Shown: positions 1 through 12,052, numbered from the stretch's first letter. The stretch: 64,000 nt of DNA from Haemonchus contortus (GCA_000469685.2 LS997566.1:36181920-36245919), one strand, 5' to 3'. Made by a program: numbers and translations. The notes: generated by a model from the sequence alone, not told the origin.

Positions 1-59
1 TATAAATATATAAACATAAATAATAAATGTATATATTTGCGTCTGTGCGTGTGTATGTG

Positions 60-385
60 CGAACTTGTATTTGACTCCAGCCTCCTCAGGTCTGGACCGT
101 TCAAACTTGAGAGAGGTACAGGCGACAGTATCGCATTCAGCTGGTAGGTGAATGGACTGGACCCCACCCGGATTAAGGGCCAAACTTCGCTCCCATAGGG
201 CTAGATCGTTCGAATCTGGAAGAGCCACAGGCGACCACTGATGTTTGTTGGCAGGGGAGGACTAAACATACAAGGGGCAGAGCGTGCGAGAAGTCGAAGG
301 CGCGTGTGTGTATGTGTGTAAGTGTTTGTGTGCGTGTGTGTGCTTGTGTGTGCTTATGTGTGCGTGAGTGTGCGCGTGGTGTATA
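60..385 (-). repeat. Degenerate (CA)n-capped tandem repeat
   Basis: Two degenerate units of the roughly 145-bp repeat described at 6540-7165, in reverse orientation. Each carries a 'gttcraayytg' core next to 'cacaggcgac' or 'tacaggcgac'. They are followed by a GT-rich tract at about 303-380. No coding potential is seen. Confidence 0.5.
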
Positions 386-3306
386 TGTTCGACCGAAAAT
401 TCATAGGCCAGGCTCCTTCTTTGTTTTAAATTGTCCACTTACAGTGAAGTGAAAGGTACGGCGAAAAGAAGTGTCAAAAGAAAAAGAGACATCCTTCCTA
501 ACTACCATTGTTACTACTTTTTCCCTACCCTCGCTCATTAATTTTACCTTTTTGCAATTCATATTGTTGTCTGATGTGATATACTTATGTATATTTCTTT
601 CACTGCATTTTCTCTTTCTTCTCTTGTTCCTGAAGAACATATTCTAGACCTCTCGCTCGTCAGAAGGAGTACGCTATGCCTCAATCAGAAGAAAAAGTTC
701 GGCAGTAGTAGATGAAAGGCAATGGACGCTCAAAACGTATGCTAATTTCCATGAACTAATTAAAAGTGTGGATAAAAGCTAGTACTAGAACAAGGCCACG
801 CTTGAATTTCAAATCATTGCATTTCAATTTTTTATTGTAAGTTTGGAGACCTTGGTACAGGGAGCACAGCCAGTAAAGTAAGAGTAAGGAATGAAGGTGG
901 AAATGTTCTTCGATCGGGTCCTAAGCTATTAATTTCGTGTCCACAGTTGAGTTGGTCAAAGCGAATGAACAATGTTTCGAAGAATTTTCAAACTACACGA
1001 GCTTACTCCTGTAGTAAAAGAGGAGAAGATTGTTCTTTTGGTTGGAACTGGAGTACAACAAAGAATTAATGTCTAGAAATTTGATGCAGGAAGATTATAT
1101 ACAGTACGGCATAGTGTAGTAGGCAATGGGAAGATGCAGCTTTCCCCTCACGCGCCATTCACGAAACTGGCGGCAGAATGTTCCTTGGACCAAGTGCAAA
1201 TGGAATGCAAAGGTGTGAGGTGTGACGCCGGTGTGTCAACACAGGACTAATCGAACGAACGAACGAAACTAATCGGTTCTACAGAATAGAGTATGAGCTC
1301 TGGGATCTAGGCAATGTGGTACAGTTGAAATATTGCTCTTCGCGGCGCAAACCCTGCGCAAAAAAAAACAAGCAACGATGATTGAGCACTAATTATTTCT
1401 GACAAAAATCGGACGAGTCCTTCAAAGAGATACCTAGCCCTATCAGCTAATCACGTTAATGCGATTACTTAGACTTGCACACCAGATAGTATCATAAGAG
1501 TTTTGTACTGCGACTCGTAAAAAGGTTAGGATGAGCAGAAGTAAAGATCGTGAGGTCGTCATGCCTGGAGAGATAAGATTTGCAGCAGCTTGGGATTCAG
1601 GGAACCATTTGCCTTGCGCTGAGCATTGAAAACAACCTATGAACATTGCACTGAACTATTGTTTAATTGCTCCCAGTAGACATTGTCTCACATGAAATGG
1701 GGTCAGAGTTCATGAAACAAAGTCAGAAGTTCGTTTGGCCATACGGAATTTGCCAAAAAAGATTCCAGAAACAGCTGACACGGAATCTGCCATTCGAGAG
1801 AGGGTTCCTGAAACATTCGCCAACGGGAGTATATTACCAGAATTCTGAACATGACTCAATAACTCAAAGCCAGAGAGCTTCAAGGAATGCCATTCGATTG
1901 TGCAAACTCTGCAAAAAACGACTGGAAAAAACTGGGAAAGAGTAGATGTTATAACTGATCAAGTGGTAAACACATAAGCGCACAGACGATGCTCACGGGT
2001 TTCCACTAGCTCTGATACGAGATAGCTCAGTATGGAAGACTTTTTCCAAATTTTCAAAGTTTCAAGTGCAGTTTTGCAAATTCGACCTAGAGTGAGGTGA
2101 CGCAGAGTGGAGGTGCCTTATCATGGAGCAGCAAATTGCAGTCCTTCTCCGAACCTTGTCTCAACTTTCCCTATAGATTCAAAATTCACTATAAGGCACA
2201 CTGCCTGAAACGCCCTAAACGTTGACTGCAGTTGTGAAGTACGTGCACATTACCCCCGTTCCAGCATGTTTTATGAACTAATGGCATACTCTTTGCAGAA
2301 AACTCCGACCGTTTTTAAGAGCTACATTATTCATCAATATCATGATACTTCTTTGCCTGGTGTTTTTCTGGATCTTCTACGCAGTGGGAAAGAAAAGCGA
2401 AGTTAGTTTCCATGCCTGTTTTTCACCGATGTGCGATGATTTAAAATCAGAATGTTCGCAACAAAATGAATGATTAAAGGTGCTGTTTACGATAAAAATG
2501 GTTTCTGGGATGTCTCCCTGAGATGAATCTGTGTTCCCCAAGTATGGCAGAAGGGACGCTGCCGGGCCAAAAAGCGGCATAGACAGGGCTTTATAGTGGC
2601 CTCAAATTCGGCTCAGCCAATACTCAAAAGCGGATGAGTTCTCGCAGCGTTGTGGAAGTTGTGAAGGCTGCATCATCCTCACAGGGACGCACATGTGCAT
2701 GCAGGCAGCTGTGCCTTCTAGAACACAGTACTCAAAATAAAGGCCACATAATAAATATTTAGGTACATATCATTACCAGCGGTAAAGAGAACACAAACTT
2801 ATGTTGATTCGCCGATAGTATACAATAATATTTCTTTGCAGCATTTGGAGTTCCAAATTCGTAAAACGCCACACACCATTGGCTTCGATAACGTTGCTGT
2901 AGTGACAAATTCTGACAATTGTAATGAAGTTGCAAGGTAAAAATCATCAATGACTCTGCTTTGCCAACCGGCTTGCCAACCACGTAATTTTGTTAAATAT
3001 TCGAATATTACCAATTTTATTTTAATATATTTGCCATTGAAAATGGCGTAGCACACTGGTTGACTTTTGCTTCATCAAATTCAGGCATTGACCTGATCTT
3101 CACCCTTGGATATTTGAAGTCACTATAGTAACGTTTCTGATTGTTTCAGGGTTTTCCTATCCCAAGGCTTATCGATGTTCGCTATGGCATTTTCCATGCA
3201 ACTCTGCTTGATGGCATATGAATTGCACCGAAGCGGCTTGGGCGGCTCCTCAGCCTATGTGCACTTGGAGTACGCCATTATTCGGCATTTACTTCAGTCA
3301 TAAATA
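386..3306. other. Intergenic, no gene recognised
   Basis: Long AT-rich stretch without a supported gene. A coding-like patch lies at about 1690-1945 on the + strand. It reads sensibly first in one frame and then in another, with a stop between, so it is at best a remnant. No family was recognised. A small (GAAC)n run lies at about 1254-1268. Confidence 0.5.
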
Positions 3307-4593
3307 TTGGGTTGTCCGAAAAGTTCCCGCCGATTTTTGATCCATCTTTGAATGAAAATTCCTAGCAGAAGGAATCCATTGATTGAGCAATATATCCTCC
3401 ATTCTGTTCAGTGAGGATTCACCATCTTCCTGTAGGTTTCAGTTCCCCTCTTCCAAAGAAGGTTCCAGACTTAAAATCGAAAAACCCACTCAGGTGCTTT
3501 TTGCAGTCCTCCAGCGAATTGAACGATTTCCCATTCAAGGAATTTTGTAGAAACCCAAACAAGTGGAATTCTGATGGTGCTACGTCTGGACTATATGAGG
3601 GGTGTGGTAAGACATCCCACCCGAGCTTTAGCAACTTTTGACGAGTGGCCAAAGATACGTGTGGTCTGGAGGTACCCTGTTGAAAGATTACGCCCTAACG
3701 ATTGGCCACTTCGGGTCGCTTTTGGTCCATCGCTGCCTCCATAGTTCCTAGCTAACTATAGTACCTTTCCTAGATCATCTTATGATTGTGCGACAACAGC
3801 TCATGGTAAGTGATTTCCCTGAAATCCCATCAGCAACTCGGCATAGTCATCCGCACCTGGATTTTGACTTTTGCAGCGGTTTGTGACGGCCTACCAGGGG
3901 GCTCCACGATCGTTTCCGCTCCTCACTGCTGTACACAATCCGTTTTTCGTCCCTCGTGCTCATGCGTTTCAGAAACGGTTCATTTTTATTTCGTTCGAGC
4001 AACGAGTCGCGCATGGAGGCGCGGTCCATCGCACTGCGCTCGCTCCCATCGCGATATATCTAAACATCAAGGCGCTTTACAAAACCAAGCGTCTGCAGAC
4101 GACCATAGATGGTTAATTTCGAAACTCTAAGCCCTTGTCCTACTCCACGAGCAGTGATGTGCCGATTTGCTTCGGTTAACTTTTTGAGCTGATCGTTCAA
4201 ACTGATGAAAGTCTCCCTAAGGGTTGTCGGTCTTCGAAGGCAAATTCACTCTGTTTGGATTGCGCAAACTAGTCATGCACTGTACGTTCCCCTAGGGCAT
4301 AGTCTACTCAAACGTCATATCCCTTTCATGCGGCTTGAGCCACATTCTAGGCCTTGCGGTAGAAGAAATACTTCAGATGCAGATGCAAAATGGGCGCAGC
4401 AGTTCTCCAATTTCATACGAGTCCTGTACAGAAAAACTTCGACAAATCTTGACAGTATCTTAACAGGAATATAGAAGAGGATCTGCTCTTTCAGAAAACC
4501 TATAACTTTATTAGGTTGGGTCCTCGATCTTTTGTACAACGGTTGACAAATCCGGAGTGTCAAAAATCGGCGGAAACTTTTCGGACAACCCAA
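3307..4593 (-). mobile_element. Hsmar1-like mariner, decayed
   Basis: A 1287-bp mariner between TA dinucleotides (3305-3306 and 4594-4595), with about 30-bp terminal inverted repeats that start TTGGGTTGTCCGAAAAGTT. The transposase lies on the minus strand in pieces. One piece near 3847-4029 contains RNKNEPFLKR and TRDEKRIVYS, the region around the first catalytic Asp. A C-terminal piece at 3419-3652 contains HPSYSPDVAPSEFHLF, with the third catalytic Asp. These match the SETMAR/Hsmar1 type of mariner transposase. The reading frame is broken between the pieces, so it is unlikely to encode active enzyme. A second copy in the opposite orientation is at 43083-44335. Resemblance to the hookworm mariner 'bandit' is a guess from the organism type. 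Confidence 0.9.
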
Positions 4594-5592
4594 TAATACA
4601 GAAATGAATGATATTACTGGAATTTCTACAGCCCATTTGTAAAAAATTCCGTACTGTGATTCCACGAGTCTTTACTAAATTGCTCGCCTAGTATACTAAC
4701 ACTGAGTGAATTCTTGACGAAACTGCTCCCGTGAACCCAACTATTCTGGGTATGGCTAATTTCTGACGGCTCTTAATACAGCTACAGAATTTACACCCAT
4801 CAAGATACTGTGAGGAAACGGACTCTCACTACAACTGCATGACAGATCTTTCAATGAAGACTCATTCCGGAAACGGAAAAATTGACCTATAGCAACTTAA
4901 GTCGTGAAGCTTAGGAGGGTTTCCAAATTATACGAACTTTTCGGGACAAAAGAGAGAGACTCTGGTGAGAAGGCAATTTTCCCAAGAAATTTCCTCTGTC
5001 ACGTGCGGTGTGAAGACTTGACCCAGAGGAAGCAGCGAACCAATTCTGATTATGATCGATTCGAAAAAAACCATTACTTTCATAGGTTCGTGTTTGTAAC
5101 CAACTGTCAGCCTTAATATGTTCAAACGCCGACTCCGAGCTTTTTTAATAACGAGCCTTTGCTTTTTGGCTAATCCTAACTCACATACTTCATAGTATTC
5201 CATAAATTGGAGACGTGAAACTATCAGTCTCCTTCATTTTTTGATGTTATTTGCAAAAACCACAATGGTAAAGAATGGGCTCCGCAATAACGGAGTAACC
5301 AACTTATCAGAAGGGTGGGAGCTCAAACCGCTCTAGACAGGAAGGAAAGTGTTCATTTCCAGAAGTATATGTGTACTCTTATCTGAATCGTGAATGCACA
5401 TATACAACTAGTCCTAAATATTCAGTGCAAGTAATGGGGAGTGTACGACACTGAGCACATTCGATGCCACTGATAGGAAATTGATGAAGACTGTCGAACC
5501 ACAATCGAATAAATCGGAGGATGGGAAGACAGGATGGGGAGCAGGAGAGTGTTTCAAATTCAGATTCGGTGAGACCATTTTATTATAGTTGT
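4594..5592. other. Intergenic, nothing recognised
   Basis: No exon with convincing splice borders, no terminal repeats and no family resemblance was seen on either strand. Confidence 0.4.
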
Positions 5593-5777
5593 ACCAGTCG
5601 GGCCGCCCGGCTGACGCCAGGCTTCCTTCCTTCTTAAAGGATCGCCCGGCTTCGCCGAGCGCTTTTCTTTCTTGTAAGAAATTTGCTATGCGTAAATAAC
5701 ATTTCGGATTCTCCTTTTTCTTTGAAAGCTCTACACCCTCAGTATTAGCTCTGAATTGGAAGCGGTTTTTTCTGTAT
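5593..5777 (+). repeat. 190-bp interspersed repeat, copy A
   Basis: First of three copies of a family with a GC-rich, structured start (ccagtcgggccgcccggc, which folds back on itself). The family then has AAATTTGCTATGCGT, then GGATTCTCCTTTTTC, and ends in TTTTTTCTGTA. The other copies are at 11870-12052 (reverse) and 44519-44702. A possible end fragment lies near 40149-40162. The class is unknown. The structured GC-rich end and AT-rich tail would fit a SINE or a non-autonomous element. Confidence 0.75.
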
Positions 5778-6539
5778 TACAATTAATTATATACTAATTA
5801 GAAGTTTCGATTCATTGCTCTTAATCTCGAAATTGTGTCAGATTGATGGCTTAACTGATTGACAACCAATTTCTTGAATGGTACCCAGAAATGGATAATC
5901 ACGCCTATCACAGATGTCGTTATCAACGGAACATTTTCTCCACGGGTTTTTCATTAACTGGGAATCCCAAATCCTTAGCGGTCAGATGAGTTTAGTCACA
6001 ATCGATATGCCACAGGCTAAAAAGGAATCGTGGTACTTCATTGTGTCAGAAAGCCTACTGCGTAACGGTCGTAGTTTAATCGCAAGAAATGAACAAATTC
6101 TCATTTCGTAATGGAGAAATGTCATTGATCAGTCGCTATTATAGCATTTACAGCATTAAAGAGAAAGTGTTTGATCATGAATACCCTCTAGCTATTTAAA
6201 CCCCTTATCAGTCCTTATCAGTTGTTATCAGTTCCTGTCACAGAGTACCTACGACCACGTCACATCCTACATTGCCGTCATTGAAAAGGTTCCACTGTTG
6301 ACACGAAGGGGATTGCTCGCTTGTTATTATCTGTCCTTATCACTGATTAACTTCGGTCCCTTCACCTCCTGCACTATTTGGAATGCTCAGTTGTTGGTAT
6401 TAAAGACGTTGTAGATTTACTTGCTCTCGCCTCCTATCAGTTTCTATCAGTCTCTAACAGTTTTGCGAAGTGCCAAAGCTCTGCCGTTAACAGGAAGTAA
6501 GTAACGGTTCCTGTGGCTCTCGCCTTTCTAGGTTCTTGA
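5778..6539. other. No gene; TATCAGT-rich low-complexity stretch
   Basis: Between about 6205 and 6465 the words TTATCAGT and CTATCAGT recur many times with irregular spacing (for example around 6206-6240 and 6435-6465), like a decayed short tandem repeat. No coding exon is seen. Confidence 0.4.
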
Positions 6540-7165
6540 TCAACTCCTTTCAATTGTTATCTTATCACCTACCATCAGTGTTCCTATCCTGCTTCCTGTA
6601 CTCCTACCAAGTTTCAATGCAATCGGACCACGTAAACAGGAGTTATGAACTTGCGACCTAAAGTTTCTATCGCGCACGCCCCGCTCCCTGTAGGCGGAGT
6701 TGGATCTCGCTGCCTGCCATAAGTGTTTCCATGCTGCCCTCTGTACTTCTACCAATTTTGAATGCTTTGGGTCCACTGGAACAGGAATTACGAATTTGCG
6801 ACCTGGAATTTCCACCGCGCACGCCCCGCCCCCTGTGAGCGGAGTCCAATCCTATCACCTGCCGTAAGTGTTCACACGCTTCTCCTTGTACTCTTGCCAA
6901 ATCTGACCTTTCTAGGTTCACGGGGACACGAGTTATGAATTTGCGGCCCAAAGTTCTAGCGCGCACGCCGCGCTCCCTGTGCACGGATTCCGGTCCTGCC
7001 ACTTACCAAAGGTGTTCCCATCCTGCCTCGTGTACTCCTACCGAATTTGAGCTTTCTAGGTCCACGGGAACAGGAGTTATGAATTTCCGGTCAAACACAC
7101 ACACCGACACACACACACAAACACACAAACACACCGACACACCAACAGACACACTTAGCGAATTA
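6540..7165 (+). repeat. 145-bp tandem repeat array ending in CA-rich tract
   Basis: About 3.7 tandem units. The landmark TGTACTCCTACC (with variants) recurs at about 6596, 6742, 6887 and 7031, giving a period of 144-146 bp. Each unit contains the marker AACAGGAGTTATGAA and a GC-rich CGCACGCCCCG segment. The last unit runs into an imperfect CA tract (about 7095-7155) and then CTTAGCGAATTATATA. The same order of parts occurs in reverse at 10960-11325. Open frames here are by-products of the repeat. Confidence 0.85.
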
Positions 7166-7982
7166 TATAAAGTAGGATTGTATAAGTTATTCAAGAAATC
7201 AGCGGAATAGATTCTTTTTCTATTTCTTCTGTCGAGCAACTATAGGATTAGTTGAGTTTGTCCCCACTTTTGATATGTGCACCCCACTTAAACTGTTGAA
7301 CTTCAAATGAACGGCAGGTGCAGTACATAGAATGTACATTAATTCACTCAAAGCTCATTTTCAGAGCAGAACAAGTTCACCAATGAGGTAATCAACAAAT
7401 TAAAAAATTCTTGAGGCATAGATAGCACAGATCACAAAAAGAGACTGCGAAAGCAGACTTTTAAGTTGAGTGCTAACTTGCAAAACTGATCGAGAACTTT
7501 GTCAAAAATAATAATTCTTGATAAGAATACGTATACAGTAGTGAAGGGAGAATTGCGAGCCTAAGCAGACTTTATGCATGTAGAAATTCTGCATTGGCAT
7601 TGAACTTTCCATCCTATTTCTGTTTGAGGGAGAAGTGTACCCAATATTGTTTCAGTAACAAATCTACACTGTTCTAAGTGCCTGTGCGAACGAGCACCTT
7701 GATTGTTCAAAAAATGGAATCGATGATTGAGGAGTTTGGTCAGAGGTTTGATTTTTGGTCCTTGCTGGAATCACTGCCAAGGTTCACCGCTGCTTCAGGT
7801 GGGAAGATGGCGCTCGCTCTCTTAACCGATCCTACACGCAATTTGACCATCTTGTCTCTGTTCTATCCCCAAAATTCAGGATTTCCTTTGGAATCACTTT
7901 ATAGGAGGGAGCAATCTCGAAGGATAAAGAGTATAAAGTCTTTGATTCCCACACAGAATGGTAGTGCCATATCGAATGCTTA
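7166..7982. other. Intergenic, nothing recognised
   Basis: An open frame at 7678-8043 runs into the MITE at 7983, so its last third is transposon sequence. It has no recognisable domain and is not called as a gene. Confidence 0.4.
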
Positions 7983-8493
7983 CAGCAGCGCTCGAAAGTC
8001 TTCGGCCTCACTATTTTTTGGCCGTAACTTCTTTTCTTGTTAGAGCAAATCGTGCAAAATTTTGACATCTTTAACTGATACTTTCACACTATACGACTCT
8101 ATTTGACTACGAAGCAACAATTTCCGCATTACTAAGGGGGAGGTGGTCTCTGCGGTAGTAGACTTCGCAAAAAGTAAAGTTAGCGACGTCTGCAGTTATT
8201 CGCACATTATGTATGTTTTCTCCTACACTGTGTTCGGCATTAGCGCTCCTACTCTTTAAACATGACAAAAAGGAAGGAAGTCCCAAAAGGGCCATCATCC
8301 GTATTTTCAGTCAATTCTGAGTTCATGCTTTTTGGAATATCTGGAACATGATCAGATTGCAGGCTAATAGCGGTAAATATTCACTAACAACCTATGCTAC
8401 ACATATTGAAATTTCGCATGATAAGATCAAGTAGTAAGGGGCCACGACTGGGAAGTACGACGGAAGAAGCATTCGGCCGAAGACTTTCGACTG
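7983..8493. mobile_element. Tc1-type MITE, 511 bp, copy 1
   Basis: Non-autonomous element flanked by TA. Its ends are inverted repeats of about 25 bp (left CAGCAGCGCTCGAAAGTCTT, right end reading outward ...GAAGACTTTCGACTG). The interior has no transposase. A second copy at 61206-61713 matches along its whole length, including the internal words GACGTCTGCAGTTATTC and ACATGATCAGATTGCAGG, so the family boundaries are clear. It depends on a Tc1-family transposase in trans (inference from ends and TA target). Confidence 0.85.
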
Positions 8494-8517
8494 TATGCTG
8501 CCTGAACAATGACCTGC

Positions 8518-8640
8518 CAGCCGATTTACAAGTCAGTGCTTTTATAATCCGTGACGACTCTGGTACCAATTGACCGACCCCGGAGGTATGGAAGGCTAAG
8601 CTGGCTTAGGCAGATATCGATCCGGGATTCTCATGCGTGT
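8518..8640 (-). repeat. tRNA-derived SINE, truncated copy
   Basis: Part of the SINE described at 36597-36892, in reverse. It retains AAGTCAGTGCTTTTATAATC, GGTACCAATTGACCGACCCC and ATCGATCCGGGATT. The tRNA-like head is partly lost and the 3' part is missing. It sits only about 25 bp from the MITE end at 8493. Confidence 0.75.
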
Positions 8641-8911
8641 GTATACAACCTCCGTCCTGAGCAAAGTAACTTTAGCATTTCTAATTGTAAGTCAAGTTGA
8701 TTGCAATATTCGCATCCAGATCGAAGTGAACCGATCCTTGAAACAGCTGAAGCTTGCGTGGCGAACAAAGCGATTAGGCCAACTTCCACCGACAGATTTG
8801 CACCATCTCCTCTCTACCGTCTCAAAAAGTAACATCCTGTACTATGTACTATGTACTATGTAAGCGCAAGAGGCCGATGTACTCTAGGGAGAAGTTTATC
8901 TCGCTTACAAG

Positions 8912-10253
8912 TAAAGGGTGCGCCATAAATATGGTAACAACTTTTCAATCCTCCGTAATTTCCTTGTTTGGAGGGTTCCTCCAAATCTGCACGTGCCCTT
9001 ATGTTTATGATACACCTCAGGCCACACACCTACTTTGCTGCTTTCGAATCATCAGATTTCGGAAAACGGTGGAGCTCCACAAACACCCACCAATCGTCAC
9101 GTCTTTGTGAGCATTCGGTGAATCCTTTTCCGGAATCGCTCCTCATTTCAATATTTCCCACATGGCAGTTGAAACGCGATGCGCAGACAGGTCAACGACA
9201 AATCCTAAAACGGTCGTCTTCTCTCACATACTACCCCTTTTCTAAGTACAATAACTTGGGAAGCAGTATGCTGTGGAACCTTCAGATACATGAGAAGAAC
9301 GACTGCTGATTTGTTTGTATGTTCTAATCCGATGGGAAGAGTCTACCCAGAGTAAATACAACTGTATCGGAATAAAATTCGAAAGCCTTATAAGCTTCTT
9401 GAAGTGAAGAAGCTGGAGAGAAAAAACGAATTCTGTGCGCTTCTGGAAGAAATGTTGAGATCCCAGAGTATACGTGTAATTCACACTACGAGTGCTGAAG
9501 TCGCCGAGAAGAGTCAGATCGCCTCTCATAGCCATTTTCCCTCTTTTATGATGGTTTGAGCTAGGATCTCTACCAACAGAGCGATATTGCAAATTTTGGT
9601 CGAGAAAAGTACAAAACTCAATCCGAACCTCTCTAAGAAGAGTTTTCCTGGAAGGATGCAGCTGAGGGCCGAAGGTTTCTCTAGAGCTTTTCGAAACTCC
9701 AAAATTTCCTTCTTTGGAGGGTTTCTCCAAATCTGCACGTGCCCTTATGTTTATGATACACCTTGGGCTCTAGCGAGTGCGCTGTAGTTTTCAAAACGGT
9801 GTAGGGCACCTACACCGTTCTGAAAACTACAGCGCACTCGCTCACGAAAGGGAGAGGGTCAAGACTGTTGCTGAGGGGAAGTTCGAGATCTTATTCCAGC
9901 TTCCAATCCTCCTACGAATTTCCCGGACCACAGCTTTATGGGACGCTGGATATAGTCTATACTGGAGAGGAAAGCCTGCACTTCCAAACGCATCATTGTT
10001 GCTGCTCCTGAGAAATCATTGAAAAAAACCTGGGCTGGAGTTTCTCAAGAAACCCTGCGTGCCACCGCCGATGAGTAGCCGAAGCGTCTCGTAGCTATAA
10101 TTAGTACAGCGAACGGTTATATAAGGTCGTTGTGTGTTCGTTTTGTAGATGCGATGCTTAGTAAATAACTCACATGAATACACCAGGCATCAATTAGAAC
10201 TGCGGTTTCTGTAGCCCAATTCTTTTGTTACCATATTTATGGCGCACCCTGTA
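8912..10253 (+). mobile_element. Tc1/mariner-like element, decayed
   Basis: A 1342-bp element with near-perfect inverted ends: left GGGTGCGCCATAAATATGG and the reverse complement at 10224-10253, with TA at the outer edges. On the + strand the C-terminal end of a Tc1-family transposase is visible at about 10020-10115 (KKTWAGVSQETLRATADE, then a stop, then PKRL), as in the 'QETLRA..D.FPKRL' tail of this family. Upstream coding is frameshifted. A roughly 60-bp internal direct repeat (8957-9016 and 9704-9763) and a large short-loop inverted repeat (9772-9842) show further rearrangement. The end motif GCCATAAATAT is shared with the element at 34556-35848. Confidence 0.8.
9772..9842. repeat. Short-loop inverted repeat, 34-bp arms
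   Basis: Arms at 9772-9805 and 9809-9842 are almost perfect reverse complements with a 3-nt loop. The arms begin AGCGAGTGCGCTGTAG. It lies inside the Tc1-like element and is not one of its terminal repeats. Confidence 0.95.
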
Positions 10254-10261
10254 AAATCACT

Positions 10262-10800
10262 ATCTTTCAAAGGGACAGTTCAAGATATTTTGGATTATTC
10301 AGATTATGACAAAAAATGAAAGAGAAAGAGGAGAGTAGTGCGATGGAGACGAAGGAAGCACACAATTCGGTGTTTTCAGAGTGATAAAAGGCTCCTGAAA
10401 AGGAGTTAAAAAAGGGGCTGGACGAGAATCAGATCAGAAAAATGAAGTAGAACGAGATACTTGGACGAGCTGTACAATGAGTGTAATTGCCTACGTGTGA
10501 GTCTTGGTGCGAATAGCTACTACAGTAAACAAAAATGTCCCTTGAAACTCATTCACTCATAAGAATAACTTAACAAAAACGCTGCCATTAGCAAAAATAA
10601 CCCACCTTTTTCAGTCTCCTAAGGTGGAAAACTAAATGAAGGACCGCATAGAATAAAAGTAAAACTTACACGGTGATCAGCTAATCGGGTGCTGAGTGTG
10701 CTGAACATGTGGGTCCTGGCGCGAAGATTGTAATCTGTACCACCTCTATAACTTGTCTGAGTTAACATCGGTCGATGGGCGTGGCATCCGACCGGGGGGG
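10262..10800 (+). repeat. 500-bp interspersed repeat, copy 1
   Basis: Member of a family with copies at 33135-33600 and 55085-55480, all in the same orientation. Shared words in order include GACAGTTCAAGATATTTTGG (variants GTTCACGATAATTTTGGG), TACGTGTGAGTCTTGGTGCG, CTCATAAGAATAA and GATCAGCTAATCGG. No open frame is conserved between copies and no terminal repeats are obvious. Class unknown. Confidence 0.65.
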
Positions 10801-10959
10801 GGTCCTGAGGAACCATTTTTCTCGTGAATTGTGCCATTGAACAACTTGGAATCTGTTCTTTTCTTCGGTAAACAACTGTCGGAAATTTACAGAACTTGGT
10901 ATAAGAAGTGTGTTCCTTTCAAGTATAACTCTTATCATATAACTATCCTACTCTATATA

Positions 10960-11325
10960 ATTCGCTAAGTGTGTCTGTTGGTGTGTCGGTGTGTTTGTGT
11001 GTGTGTGTGTTTGTGTGTGTCGGTGTATGTGTTTTACCGGAAATTCATAACTCCTGTCTCAGTGGACCTCGAGCGTTCATATTTGGCAGGAGCAAGGGGG
11101 GCTGGATGGGAACACCTTTGGTAAATGGCAGGACCGGACTCCGTTCACAGGGAGCGAGGCGTGCGCGTTAGAAACTTTGGGCCGCAAATTCATACCTCAT
11201 GTCCCTGTGGACCTAGAGCGTTCATATTTGGTAGGAGTAAGGGGGGACGGGGGCAGGATGGGAACACCTTTGGTAAGTGGCAGGACCGGGTTCCGTGCAC
11301 AGGAGGTGGGGTTTTGCGCCGCACC
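10960..11325 (-). repeat. 145-bp tandem repeat array with GT tract, reverse
   Basis: Reverse-orientation array of the family at 6540-7165. It begins with TATATAATTCGCTAAG, then a GT-rich tract (about 10975-11032), then two units marked by CATAACTCCTGTCTC near 11046 and CATACCTCATGTCCC near 11190, about 145 bp apart. Conserved order of parts relative to the other arrays suggests the whole block, CA tract included, spreads as a unit. Confidence 0.8.
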
Positions 11326-11869
11326 AATTACCTACTAGCGCCTTTGTTATTTACGATCTAGCTTTGACTTTTTAATATGCTTCAAGTATTGAAGGGTAAG
11401 TTGTGTGATTATAAGGAGATGAATTTGTTTAACTTCTTGCTATTGGATTACGACCGCTACCCAGCAGTGTTTGCGATTGAGTAAAAGATCACGGTTTCTC
11501 TTTGCTTTGATATCATTCCTAGCGCAACTTATCCGACCGGTAATAATGTTGGAATCACATTTAATGATGTATCCATAGAGAAAAGGAGGTACATCTTTGA
11601 AGGCATTTGATAGTCTATACTATCGCTCAGCGAAAAAGCGAAATAACATATTAGAAAGGATGAATTTCATAATACGATATTTTTTGGGCAAAGTCCCTTT
11701 GCCCCAAGAAGGAGGAGAGCCCCTGATGACGGCATTGAGGAACATTGATGGTAGCTAACATAGTAGCCCCAGCCGCGATGAAGTCTGTGAATACTTTTTT
11801 CTCTGAATAATCGCCTTTGTGATATTAAACTGTTCTGTTGTGTTCTTTCGGACACAGCGAGGTTGGCTT
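11326..11869. other. Intergenic, nothing recognised
   Basis: No supported exon. A strong-looking splice donor (AAGG|GTAAGTTG, near 11397) is present, but the preceding sequence has stops in the plausible frames. Confidence 0.35.
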
Positions 11870-12052
11870 ACAAAAAAAATCGCTCCCACTTCGGAGCTAA
11901 TACTGAGGGTGTAGAGCTTTCAAAGCAAAAGGAGAATCCGAAGTGTTATTAACGGATAGCAAATTTCTCACAGGAAGAAAGAGCGCCCGGCGTAGCGGGG
12001 CGAACCCATAAGAAGGAGGGAAGCGTGGCGTTAGCCGGGCGGCCCGACTGGT
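11870..12052 (-). repeat. 190-bp interspersed repeat, copy B
   Basis: Reverse copy of the family at 5593-5777. It retains GGAGAATCCGAAGTG, GATAGCAAATTTCTCA and the GC-rich end GTTAGCCGGGCGGCCCGACT. It is flanked by AT-rich DNA. Confidence 0.75.

Noticed and set aside
1667..1945. 92-codon ORF and an overlapping second open frame
   Set aside because: The sensible reading changes frame and meets stops; no domain or splice support.
6195..6470. Possible CRISPR-like or regular direct repeat (TATCAGT words)
   Set aside because: Spacing is irregular and the words are 7-8 bp; it is low-complexity sequence in a eukaryotic context.
6540..7239. Several ORFs of 75-110 codons with Arg/Gly-rich products
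   Set aside because: They follow the 145-bp tandem repeat and repeat its period; no splice or start context.
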